A stretch of DNA of 64,000 nt from Mucilaginibacter lappiensis (GTDB taxonomy: Bacteria > Bacteroidota > Bacteroidia > Sphingobacteriales > Sphingobacteriaceae): positions 186,001 through 250,000 of the forward strand of contig NZ_FTMG01000003.1 of the NCBI RefSeq assembly GCF_900155965.1, given 5' to 3'. The notes under the pieces were generated by a model. That model searched no databases and was not told the DNA's origin. It saw only the letters and a program-made list of their open reading frames with translations. The position numbers and the translations under genes were made by a program. Every line of letters begins with the position of its first letter. Within the stretch, counting starts at the first letter, position 1. Positions 25,722 through 33,731 of the stretch are shown here, one piece after another.

Positions 25722-26368
25722 TATGTAAAATATTGCTTGTTTAGATCTCTATTGATATAACTAATACCTTTTTCAACTTCTTTCCACCTTGCCGCCCTTA
25801 AGCTCTTGGCGATAGCCGGCTGACTCATTTTTAGTTCTTTTGCTATTTTGTCCTGCGTACTATCCTCTATACTTAATAGCTGATATATGGTTTCTGCTTG
25901 ATTTATCGTCCATCCCTGCACAATCATGTTAATATACATCAGTATCACCTGGTATGTATTGGTTTTAGCCTCATCAGAGGTAGTGACTCTGATGATCTCC
26001 TCTTTATCCATTTTATCAAAGTTTCTTCCTGAAAAATGAAACGCTTCCCCATCCGAGTCCAGAACATTTTTACCAAGATACGCTATTTCACCAATTCCAA
26101 TTGAAAGTCTGGTACCCAAGCGGGAAGGACTATCTTTGTCAGAATTCATTCTAAACCAACATATCAACCGTATACATTTATCTAAAACCTCGCCTATATC
26201 ATTCACTATAAATTGATAGCTATCCCCTCTGAATATTGCAGCATCCAGAGGCTGCTTAACCATTGATCTTAATAACTGCTCGGTATCGCTAACTAATTTA
26301 CCTCGTTTTTGATCTGATAATCTGGTGAAATTTTTAATATCTCCGGTAACAACTCCATATATCTTCAT
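25721..26368 (-). CDS. SatD-family protein with C-terminal HTH (215 aa)
   Basis: The N-terminal 140 residues (VVTGDIKNFTRLS, AAIFRGDSYQFIV, RLSIGIGEIAYLG) form the SatD domain, whose order of strands and acidic residues recalls nucleotidyl-cyclase folds. The last 60 residues are a helix-turn-helix (DKIAKELKMSQPAIAKSLRAARW). It could be a ligand-sensing DNA-binding regulator of its own operon with the DUF3307 membrane protein. SatD is named after an acid-tolerance locus of Streptococcus. The molecular role is not established. Confidence 0.8.
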   Translation of the reverse strand: MKIYGVVTGDIKNFTRLSDQKRGKLVSDTEQLLRSMVKQPLDAAIFRGDSYQFIVNDIGEVLDKCIRLICWFRMNSDKDSPSRLGTRLSIGIGEIAYLGKNVLDSDGEAFHFSGRNFDKMDKEEIIRVTTSDEAKTNTYQVILMYINMIVQGWTINQAETIYQLLSIEDSTQDKIAKELKMSQPAIAKSLRAARWKEVEKGISYINRDLNKQYFT

Positions 26369-26426
26369 AATATCCGTATTAACACATACTAAATTATAAC
26401 TTATTTTATTTATATCAAAATAAAAT

Positions 26427-26480
26427 AACCAATTAAAGTTATATTTATACTATATAACCAATTATAGTTATAATTATTAA
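26427..26480 (-). promoter_or_regulatory. Direct repeat upstream of the satD-like gene
   Basis: AACCAATTAAAGTTATA at 26427 and AACCAATTATAGTTATA at 26456 are almost identical 17-mers 29 bases apart, about 60-110 bases upstream of the start. They are candidate binding sites for the HTH of the SatD-family protein. Confidence 0.5.
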
Positions 26481-26556
26481 TTATAACCTTTTTCTTAAAA
26501 CAATCTATCCATAAAACCACGCTTGACTGCTTTACACATATTAATAACTTTGTGAT

Positions 26557-26718
26557 ATGTCAGCTTCTCAGAACATTAAAGTAGCCGTTGATGCGGTTGT
26601 ATTCGGATATACCTCAAAAAGAAAGCCTACCGTGCCGCAGATGCTCACCGAGGGAAACATCAGTGATGAGCACCACGAGTTGTTCGATTTTATAATTAAT
26701 AAATACCTAAAACACTAA
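26557..26718 (+). CDS. Short NUDIX-like remnant ahead of the NAD genes (53 aa)
   Basis: The frame begins MSASQNIKVAVDAVVFGYTS, which looks like the first strands of Bacteroidota NUDIX hydrolases, then jumps to a helical, acidic end (ISDEHHELFDF). No NUDIX box (GX5EX7REUXEEXGU) is present. The likely reading is a NUDIX gene with a large in-frame internal deletion, still in phase to a stop 3 bases before the nicotinamide phosphoribosyltransferase start. A genuine small leader protein is the alternative. ADP-ribose NUDIX proteins often neighbour these NAD genes. Confidence 0.5.
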   Translation: MSASQNIKVAVDAVVFGYTSKRKPTVPQMLTEGNISDEHHELFDFIINKYLKH

Positions 26719-26721
26719 GCC

Positions 26722-28134
26722 ATGAAACGCGAAAATCTGATTCTTTTGGCTGACGCATATAAATACGCCCACCATAAATTTTACTACCCCGGCACCACCC
26801 AAATATACAGCTACCTGGAAAGCCGTGGCGGATTGTTTGATGAAACCATATTTTTTGGTTTACAATATTTTTTAAAAGAATACATACAAGGACAAGCATT
26901 TACCCAGCAAGATATTGACGAGGCCGACGGCTTTTTACAACAGGTATTTGGCAGGGACGATGTGTTTAACCGTGCCAAATTCCAATATATTTTGGATAAA
27001 TATAACGGCCATCTGCCTATCAAAATAAAAGCAATTGCCGAAGGTACCGCTGTGCCAACTGGCAATGTGCTCATGACCATTGAAAACACTGATCCGGAAT
27101 GTTATTGGCTCACCAACTTTTTAGAAACCCTGCTGATGCAGGTGTGGTACCCATGCACCGTGGCTACGCTTAGTAACCAGATCAGAAAAGTGATCACGCA
27201 ATACTTCCAGGAAACCGCTACCGACGGAGCCGAAGCTGGGATTGATTTTGTACTGAACGATTTTGGTTTCCGCGGTGTAAGCAGCGTGGAAAGTGCCAAA
27301 CTAGGCGGAGCCGCACATCTCATCAACTTCAGCGGCAGCGATAATCTGGCTGGTAGCAGCATGGCTATTACTTATTACGATGCCCAGAAAGTTTATGGTT
27401 TAAGCATTCCAGCAACCGAGCATAGCATTTGTACCCTGCTGGGCAAAGAGGGTGAGCTGGAGGTTTTCCGGCATGTATTGAAAAGCTTCCCTACCGGCAC
27501 CATCGCCTGCGTGTCTGACAGCTATAACATATTCAGGGCATGCGAAGAGTACTGGGGTACCGAACTGCGCGATGAGATCCTGAACCGTAAAGGTACCCTG
27601 GTTATCCGCCCGGATAGCGGCGACCCAATCAGGACCTTACTGGAGATATTTGAGATACTTTTCAGCAAGTTTGGGTACACCGTTAATGCCAAAGGCTACA
27701 AAGTTTTACCGCCACAACTACGGGTAATACAAGGTGATGGCGTTAATTATAACGAGATCAAAAATATCTACAAAACACTAAAAGAAAACAGCATCAGCGC
27801 CGAAAACCTGGTGCTGGGTATGGGTGGGGCCTTACTCCAAAAAGTGGATCGCGATACTCAAAAATTCGCGCTTAAATGCAGCAGTGCCGTGATCAATGGC
27901 CGGGAAGTGGCTGTTGAAAAAAGCCCTACCGAGATGGACGCGCAAGGTAACATTACCGAAAGTTTCAAAAAAAGCAAAGCCGGTCGTTTGAAACTGGTAA
28001 AAATAAACGGCATCTTTAAAACTGTCAAAGAACAAGACTATACAGAACTAAGCGATCATTTACAAATCGTTTTTGAAAACGGTCAGTTAACAAATATCAT
28101 CAGTTTTGAACAGGTAAGGGCAAACGCCAATTAA
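26722..28134 (+). CDS. nadV: Nicotinamide phosphoribosyltransferase family (470 aa)
   Basis: Full-length Nampt/NadV homologue: LLADAYKYAHHKFYYPGT at the start, LNDFGFRGVSSVESA, ATEHS with His234 (the catalytic His position of human NAMPT), and VIRPDSGDP with Asp298 (ribose-binding Asp). It joins nicotinamide to a pyrophosphorylated ribose donor. Next to a divergent PRPP-synthetase homologue, the donor may be PRPP (giving NMN) or, as in the phage NARP1 pathway, ADP-ribose pyrophosphate (giving NAD+ directly, Namat activity). Sequence alone does not decide. It is preceded by the NUDIX-like fragment and followed after 7 bases by the synthetase gene. Confidence 0.9.
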   Translation: MKRENLILLADAYKYAHHKFYYPGTTQIYSYLESRGGLFDETIFFGLQYFLKEYIQGQAFTQQDIDEADGFLQQVFGRDDVFNRAKFQYILDKYNGHLPIKIKAIAEGTAVPTGNVLMTIENTDPECYWLTNFLETLLMQVWYPCTVATLSNQIRKVITQYFQETATDGAEAGIDFVLNDFGFRGVSSVESAKLGGAAHLINFSGSDNLAGSSMAITYYDAQKVYGLSIPATEHSICTLLGKEGELEVFRHVLKSFPTGTIACVSDSYNIFRACEEYWGTELRDEILNRKGTLVIRPDSGDPIRTLLEIFEILFSKFGYTVNAKGYKVLPPQLRVIQGDGVNYNEIKNIYKTLKENSISAENLVLGMGGALLQKVDRDTQKFALKCSSAVINGREVAVEKSPTEMDAQGNITESFKKSKAGRLKLVKINGIFKTVKEQDYTELSDHLQIVFENGQLTNIISFEQVRANAN

Positions 28135-28141
28135 TATCAAT

Positions 28142-29050
28142 ATGAAGAAGTTACTATTTAATATAACCGACTATGAATACCTGGCCGAAAGAGTATTAGC
28201 TTCCGGCCTGTTTGAAAAAGGCGAACTGGAAGTAAGCCACTTTACCGACGGTGAGCGTTACCAGCGTATCACCTGCAATATTGAGGACCGGGATGTCGTG
28301 CTATTAGGCGGTACCGTATCGGACCAGGCTACGTTGGAATTGTATGATCTGGCTTCCTCACTGGTAAGCTACGGTGCCAACTCACTCACCCTCGTTATAC
28401 CCTACTTCGGTTACTCTACCATGGAGCGCGCGGTGTTAAGCGGCGAAATTGTGACTGCAAAAACTCGTGCCCGCCTATTATCCTGCATCCCCCGCTCTAA
28501 CCGCGGTAATAAGGTTTTATTGTTTGATCTTCACTCCGAAGGTATCCAATATTATTTTGAACATGGCCTGTACCCCGTGCATGTTTACTGCAAAGATATT
28601 GTGATAGCCGCCGCCCGCGAATACGGCAGCAACAATTTTGTTATGGCCAGCACCGATGCCGGCAGGGCAAAATGGGTTGAATCCCTGGCTAATGACATGG
28701 GCGTAAACGCAGCTTTTATCTTGAAACGCCGCCTCAAAGGCGACCATACCGAAGTAAGCGCCATCAACGCCGATGTATCCGGTAAAACAGTAATTATTTA
28801 CGATGACATGATCCGTTCTGGTGGTAGCATTATTAATGCGGCGCAAACCTACAAGAATGCAGGTGCGGGCGATATCTACGTGATTACCACACACGGACTT
28901 TTTGTAAACGACGGTATCAATAAGTTAAAGAACTCCGGATTGATCAAAAAACTCATTTGTACAGATTCGCACGTAAATACTCAGTATATAGCAGATGATT
29001 TTACGGAGATACGGAGTTTAGCAGGATTGATCAGTCAAAATATCGGCTAA
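28142..29050 (+). CDS. Divergent PRPP-synthetase homologue (302 aa)
   Basis: The fold is that of ribose-phosphate pyrophosphokinase: FTDGERYQRI near residue 36, VIPYFGY near 85, flexible-loop KRRLKGDHTEV near 198 and ribose-phosphate loop IYDDMIRSGGS near 222. The catalytic stretch that normally reads ARQDRK after PYFGY is STMERA here, and the usual SPDVGG is replaced by STDAGR. These changes are on the ATP/phosphate side and suggest a different substrate. In the NARP1 pathway a Prs-like enzyme (Adps) pyrophosphorylates ADP-ribose. It is paired with the Nampt homologue, the same gene pair as NARP1. An ordinary PRPP supply role is the alternative. Confidence 0.8.
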   Translation: MKKLLFNITDYEYLAERVLASGLFEKGELEVSHFTDGERYQRITCNIEDRDVVLLGGTVSDQATLELYDLASSLVSYGANSLTLVIPYFGYSTMERAVLSGEIVTAKTRARLLSCIPRSNRGNKVLLFDLHSEGIQYYFEHGLYPVHVYCKDIVIAAAREYGSNNFVMASTDAGRAKWVESLANDMGVNAAFILKRRLKGDHTEVSAINADVSGKTVIIYDDMIRSGGSIINAAQTYKNAGAGDIYVITTHGLFVNDGINKLKNSGLIKKLICTDSHVNTQYIADDFTEIRSLAGLISQNIG

Positions 29051-29202
29051 TCTATTCAAACCGGTTTATCAGTGCTTTTCATCGTAACAATTCCGTAGTT
29101 TTAGTTATCCAATTATTGTATAGTACCAGTTTTGCCCTGCTTTGTCGCAAAGCGCCCCTTTAATTGTCGGATATGCCCATTTAGCAATTAGCGTGGCAGC
29201 TG

Positions 29203-29210
29203 TACATTTG
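29203..29210 (+). promoter_or_regulatory. -7 promoter element
   Basis: TACATTTG matches TAnnTTTG and lies 18 bases before the alpha/beta hydrolase start. No clear TTG is seen at the right distance, so only the -7 part is supported. Confidence 0.5.
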
Positions 29211-29228
29211 GATATAAAATTTACAACG

Positions 29229-30092
29229 ATGAAAAGCACAATCAATAATAAACTTACCCACATCCCACTAATCATTATGGCCATGATAACAGCCGGCAGT
29301 GCGACACAAGCCCAAACAATAGCACAAGGTAAATATGCCAACGTGAACGGCATAAAAATGTATTATGAAATTCATGGTACAGGTAAACCATTGGTATTGA
29401 TACATGGTGGCGGCTCAACCCTCAGCACTTCGTTTGCCCGCATTATACCCATACTGTCTAAAACCCACCAGGTAATTGCCGTTGAACTGCAGGCTCATGG
29501 CCATACCAGCGACCGCGACGCCCCCGAAACTTTTACCCAGGATGCTGATGATGTTGCCGAACTGTTACGTCAACTTAACATTACCAAAACCGACGTATTA
29601 GGCTTTAGCAATGGTGGCCAAACAACGCTTGAATTGGCCCTGAGGCATCCTAAACTGGTTGACAGGCTCATTATAGCCTCAGCTTTTTATAGCCGCGATG
29701 GTGTACCTACAGGCTTTTGGGAAGGCTTCAAAAACCCTAAATTCAGCGATATGCCAAAGATTTACAAGGACGAGTACCTGAAAATAAATGATCAGGCTGC
29801 CCTTATGAATATGTTTAATAAAGACGTTCAACGCATGAGCGTATTTAAAGGCTGGACCAAAGAACAAATCGCTTCTATACACGCTCCTACCCTGGTGGTC
29901 ATTGGCGATCATGACCTGCCTACTCCCGAACATGCCGCCGAAATGTCGCGCTTATTGCCTCATGGTCAGTTGGCGATATTGCCGGGTCACCATGGTGAGT
30001 ATTTTGGCGAGGCCTATTTTCCGAATGCCAGTAGCAAGAAGGTTGAAAGTTTCAGTCTGATTGTTGAGGACTTTCTCACAGCATCCAATTAA
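29229..30092 (+). CDS. Secreted alpha/beta hydrolase (287 aa)
   Basis: I start at the ATG at 29229, which gives a signal peptide (IPLIIMAMITAGSATQAQ) and leaves room for the promoter at 29203. The hydrolase features are oxyanion HGGGST, nucleophile elbow GFSNGG with Ser127, acid in VVIGDHD and His in LPGHHG. The substrate is unknown. The family covers esterases, lipases and haloperoxidase-like proteins. Confidence 0.85.
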   Translation: MKSTINNKLTHIPLIIMAMITAGSATQAQTIAQGKYANVNGIKMYYEIHGTGKPLVLIHGGGSTLSTSFARIIPILSKTHQVIAVELQAHGHTSDRDAPETFTQDADDVAELLRQLNITKTDVLGFSNGGQTTLELALRHPKLVDRLIIASAFYSRDGVPTGFWEGFKNPKFSDMPKIYKDEYLKINDQAALMNMFNKDVQRMSVFKGWTKEQIASIHAPTLVVIGDHDLPTPEHAAEMSRLLPHGQLAILPGHHGEYFGEAYFPNASSKKVESFSLIVEDFLTASN

Positions 30093-30207
30093 AAAAACAC
30101 CTATTAAAAATATCGTATACCGAACAAGGAATACTGAATAATGAAGTAAAATTTCGATGTTCGATATTCAAAATCCTGCATTCAATAGTAAAATAAATTA
30201 TAAGAAC

Positions 30208-30432
30208 ATGTCATTTCAAGCATACCTTACCACCATCAAAGCTAAAACCGGCAAAGACGCCGCAGACTTTAGAAAATTAGCCGAAGAAAAGGGCTTTACC
30301 AAAAAAGGCGAACTTATAGTAAAGGCCGGCGATATTACCAACTGGCTTAAGACCGATTTTGAACTGGGTCACGGTCACGCTATGGCTATTTACGCTTTGC
30401 TTAAAGGCATCAAGAACGAAAGCAGCCAGTAA
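30208..30432 (+). CDS. DUF4287 protein (74 aa)
   Basis: The ATG at 30208 (MSFQAYLTTI) matches the usual start of the family. The motifs KAKTGKDAADFRKLAEEKG, then ITNWLKTDFELGHGHAMAI, are those of DUF4287, a small helical domain of unknown function found in many bacteria. A terminator follows 38 bases after the stop. Confidence 0.85.
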   Translation: MSFQAYLTTIKAKTGKDAADFRKLAEEKGFTKKGELIVKAGDITNWLKTDFELGHGHAMAIYALLKGIKNESSQ

Positions 30433-31113
30433 AACGGCTACCATTATAATTCAAAAAATCCTACCACCATGCCCGTGTTTTTCGCGGGCTTTTTTTGTGT
30501 GAATACTTTTTAAACCTTTAATTTTAACACTTTTCAGGTCGAAAATGGGCTAAAAATTGGTCAAAAACTGTCGAAAACTCACTCAAAACCATCGATTTTA
30601 ACACTTTTTAACAAATTTTTTGCATGTTTTGAAAAGTTTAAAAAGTATTAAATATCTGATTATCAAATAACTAAATACCAAACGGTCGGTTTTGGGGTCT
30701 TATTTCCCTTAACCAAACAGCCCGGTTTTCTCTTTTTTGAGAGAAAAAACCGGGCTTTGACATGTATATAAAGATACCGAAAATTGGGGAGATTAACAAG
30801 AACTTTTCTCCAGGCCTCCTTCCCCGCGCGTCATTGCGAACGCAGTGTGGCAATCCCCGACTTACAGAGCAGCCCTGCTTATCGGAGATTGCTTCGTGCC
30901 TCGCAATGACGTGTTTTAGATGCAAAGCGATGCCTCTCCGCAGGTGAAGAGAGGGTGGTCGAGCGAAGCGATGACCGGGTCGATTCTTCTGCAATAAAGC
31001 CCCTCTCCTTTGGAGAGGGCCGGGGTGAGGTCCCCATTTTTCCACATCCGTTGTAGCAACCGTTGGGTTTGTCTAACTTTCGCCCCTCAAATTAATTTTG
31101 AGACCTCCTGTAC
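30433..31113. other. Gene-free stretch with terminators and repeats
   Basis: In order: terminator 30471-30497 (GCCCGTG/CGCGGGC, T-run); inverted repeat 30502-30649 (AATACTTTTTAAAC mirrored by GTTTAAAAAGTATT), with ATTTTAACACTTTT repeated inside; strong hairpin 30719-30758 (AGCCCGGTTTTCTC/GAGAAAAAACCGGGCT), a probable terminator; palindromic element 30829-30911 (CGTCATTGCGA/TCGCAATGACG); and GCCCTCTCC-type repeat 30999-31033, the inverse of one inside topB. No gene is seen. Confidence 0.75.
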
Positions 31114-32979
31114 ATGAAAGTTATCATTGCCGAAAAACCATCCGTAGCCCGCGAAATTGCCAAAGTATTTGGCGCTACCACCAAAAAGGATGGGTATATG
31201 GAAGGCAAGGGATATACTTTTACCTGGGCCTTCGGTCATCTTTTGCAATTGGCGCCTCCGCAGGAATATGGTTTTTACGGCTGGAGTGTTCAAAACCTGC
31301 CCATGCTGCCGCCTAAGTTTAAGCTGAGCATCCGCAAGGTTAAAACCAAGGATGGCATAGTGGACGACCCCTCTGTTAAAAAACAGCTGAACACTATCAA
31401 GGCCCTGTTTGATGAAGCTACCGAGATCATTGTAGCTACGGATGCTGGGCGCGAAGGCGAACTCATCTTCCGCTATATTTATTATTACCTCAAATGCAAA
31501 AAGCCCTTTAAAAGGCTCTGGATATCGTCACAAACCGATGAGGCTATTAAAGAAGGTTTCCGCAACCTGAAACCCGGCAGCGATTACGATACGCTGTTCA
31601 ACTCGGCGCATTGCCGCTCCCAGTCGGATTGGCTGGTGGGCATGAACGCCACGCAGGCGCTCAGTATTTCGGCAGGTACCCGGGCAGTGCTTTCACTGGG
31701 CAGGGTGCAAACCCCTACCCTGGCCATGATCTGTTCACGCTATCTCGAAAACAAGAACTTTGTGCCGCAGCTGTATTACCAGGTCAGTATCCAGGTAGAT
31801 AAGGACGGACAGGTTTTCAGGGCCATATCCACCGAAAGCTTTAAAACCACCGAAGAAGCGCAGGCTGTGGTAGATAAGGTGGAGGATGTGCCATCGGGCT
31901 TTCCTAATGGCGGGCATATCCTAAGTGTAGAGGCCAAACCCCGCAAGGAACCGCCGCCGTTACTGCATGATTTGAGCAGTTTACAGCAAGAAGCCAACAA
32001 ACGCAAAGGCTTTACGGCCGACCAAACCCTTGGCTTGCTGCAAACCCTGTATGAGGGCAAATTGGTCACCTACCCGCGTACCGGCAGCCGCTATATTGGC
32101 GACGATGTATTTGCCACTGTACCCGCATTGGTAGAAAAATTTTATGAGCACCCGGAGTTTGGCAAACAGGCCGCCTTTCTGGCTACGGTAAAGCTTAACA
32201 AACGCAGCGTGAATGCCAAAAAGGTGACGGATCACCACGCTATACTACCCACCGGCGAAAAACCCTATCAGCTATCGGGCGATCTGCAGGCCATTTACGA
32301 CCTTGTGGCCGCACGTATGCTGGAGGCCTTTCACCAGGAATGTATCAAGGAGATCACCAAGATCACCGTACAATCGGGTTCACTGTTTACCGCCAGCGGA
32401 ACAGTGATCAGCTCGGCCGGATGGCGTTCGGTACTGAACGACCCCGACGAGGAAAAGAAGGACGAAGAAAACGCGAGCCTGCCCAAAGTGCAGCAAGACG
32501 AACGCCTGCCCATACCCGAAAAGACCCTGCTCGAAAAACAAACCAAACCCAAGCCACTATATAACGAAGCCTCGCTGTTAAAAACGCTGGAAACCGCCGG
32601 TAAAGAAATTGAGGATGAAGAACTGAGATACGCCATGAAAGATAGTGGTCTGGGTACGCCCGCAACCCGTGCATCCATCATTGAAACGTTGATTAAACGG
32701 GATTACATCATCCGCGAAAAAAAGAACCTGGTGCCCACCCCAACCGGACTCAGTGTATACCACGTAGTAAAAGATCAGAAAATAGCCCAGGCAGAACTGA
32801 CCGGTAATTGGGAAAAACGCCTGGAAGAGATCCGCTCGGGTGCTTCTGTTGACGATTTTCAGCAGGAGATCAAAACCTATACCCGCAACATTACCCAGGA
32901 ACTGCTGGTAGCAGGTAAAAGCCTGATGGCGCAACGCAAGGAGACCTCACCACAGCCCTCTCCAAAGGAGAGGGCGTAA
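31114..32979 (+). CDS. topB: DNA topoisomerase III (621 aa)
   Basis: Type IA topoisomerase, which passes single strands and resolves DNA intermediates. The TOPRIM domain is shown by KVIIAEKPSVARE at residue 2 and TDAGREGELIF near 109. The active-site segment is TYPRTGSRYI with Tyr320, and DHHAILPT is near 372. It lacks C-terminal zinc fingers, as in short TopB proteins. The last 12 residues (ETSPQPSPKERA) are encoded by a dispersed repeat (32941-32976), so the native C-terminus was probably slightly different. Confidence 0.95.
   Translation: MKVIIAEKPSVAREIAKVFGATTKKDGYMEGKGYTFTWAFGHLLQLAPPQEYGFYGWSVQNLPMLPPKFKLSIRKVKTKDGIVDDPSVKKQLNTIKALFDEATEIIVATDAGREGELIFRYIYYYLKCKKPFKRLWISSQTDEAIKEGFRNLKPGSDYDTLFNSAHCRSQSDWLVGMNATQALSISAGTRAVLSLGRVQTPTLAMICSRYLENKNFVPQLYYQVSIQVDKDGQVFRAISTESFKTTEEAQAVVDKVEDVPSGFPNGGHILSVEAKPRKEPPPLLHDLSSLQQEANKRKGFTADQTLGLLQTLYEGKLVTYPRTGSRYIGDDVFATVPALVEKFYEHPEFGKQAAFLATVKLNKRSVNAKKVTDHHAILPTGEKPYQLSGDLQAIYDLVAARMLEAFHQECIKEITKITVQSGSLFTASGTVISSAGWRSVLNDPDEEKKDEENASLPKVQQDERLPIPEKTLLEKQTKPKPLYNEASLLKTLETAGKEIEDEELRYAMKDSGLGTPATRASIIETLIKRDYIIREKKNLVPTPTGLSVYHVVKDQKIAQAELTGNWEKRLEEIRSGASVDDFQQEIKTYTRNITQELLVAGKSLMAQRKETSPQPSPKERA
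32941..32976. repeat. Dispersed repeat inside the 3' end of topB
   Basis: Contains CCCTCTCCAAAGGAGAGGG, preceded by GACCTCACC. The same unit is present in inverse orientation at 30999-31033, upstream of topB. It encodes the last 12 residues of TopB and carries its stop. Confidence 0.8.
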
Positions 32980-33731
32980 AAAATCCTTGTTCTCGTTGTC
33001 ATCCTGAGCATAGCGAAGGATTCATTATTGAATATACAAATAGCAGAACAGATGCTTCACTCCGTTCAGCATGACAAAACTTGTTTTTACAAGGAACGTT
33101 CCCTCCCCACGGGGCTACTGTGTGGACACATCTTTTTTTGATTAAAAGCCCTCATTATAGCTAAATCAAACAAAAAGAGATGTCATTTCGAACCAAGGGA
33201 GAAATCTTCTGCGACTTTTGATACGAACTTTGCATATCAACACGTTCAGCGCAGAAGATTTCTCCTCACTCCAGACACGAGCCCATGCTTGTTCGTTCGA
33301 AATGACATTTTTCAAAAAGATGTGTCCCTCCGTAACCTTGCGCTCGTTTGTAACCTCAGGTGTTGGGAAGATTAGTTTTAGGCTACAGCCAGGAAATTCA
33401 GCTATTATCCGTCCCATAAATGGGACAGCAATGAATAAAAAACAGCTGCTTCATCTTTCGTTGCCGTTAGTTTTAACCAACGGGCTACAAAACAAAAGTT
33501 ATTGGCTTCAGCCAAACTCCTTTTTGGGTCTTTGTTTTCATCTTCCCAACACCTGCGGTTTGTAACGAGTGCTTCATATAGGTTTGCGTTTAAAACGCAC
33601 GGGCGATGCAATCGCCGCTCCACGATAAGCACTCGTTGCAAACGAGCCAAGTAGATTTTTAAGTCTGATTTAAAACCAACTACCCTTAATTTTGATTTCC
33701 TTTGTTTAAGCACATTAATGATATAAGCTAT
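32980..33731. repeat. Nest of palindromic repeats, no gene
   Basis: Four or more elements: 32998-33075 (GTCATCCTGAGC, mirrored by GTTCAGCATGAC); 33124-33327, with outer arms GGACACATCTTTTT and inner arms ATGTCATTTCGAAC (33180, complement 33295); 33347-33565 (GGTGTTGGGAAGAT, complement ATCTTCCCAACACC); and 33565-33636 (ACGAGTGCTT/AAGCACTCGT). Short frames inside are by-products of the symmetry. Confidence 0.8.

Noticed and set aside
32331..32934. Minus-strand frames over the topB 3' half
   Set aside because: Antisense to well-conserved topoisomerase sequence.
33218..33713. Protein-coding frames in the repeat nest after topB
   Set aside because: They follow the symmetry of palindromic repeats on both strands and have no domain or start context.
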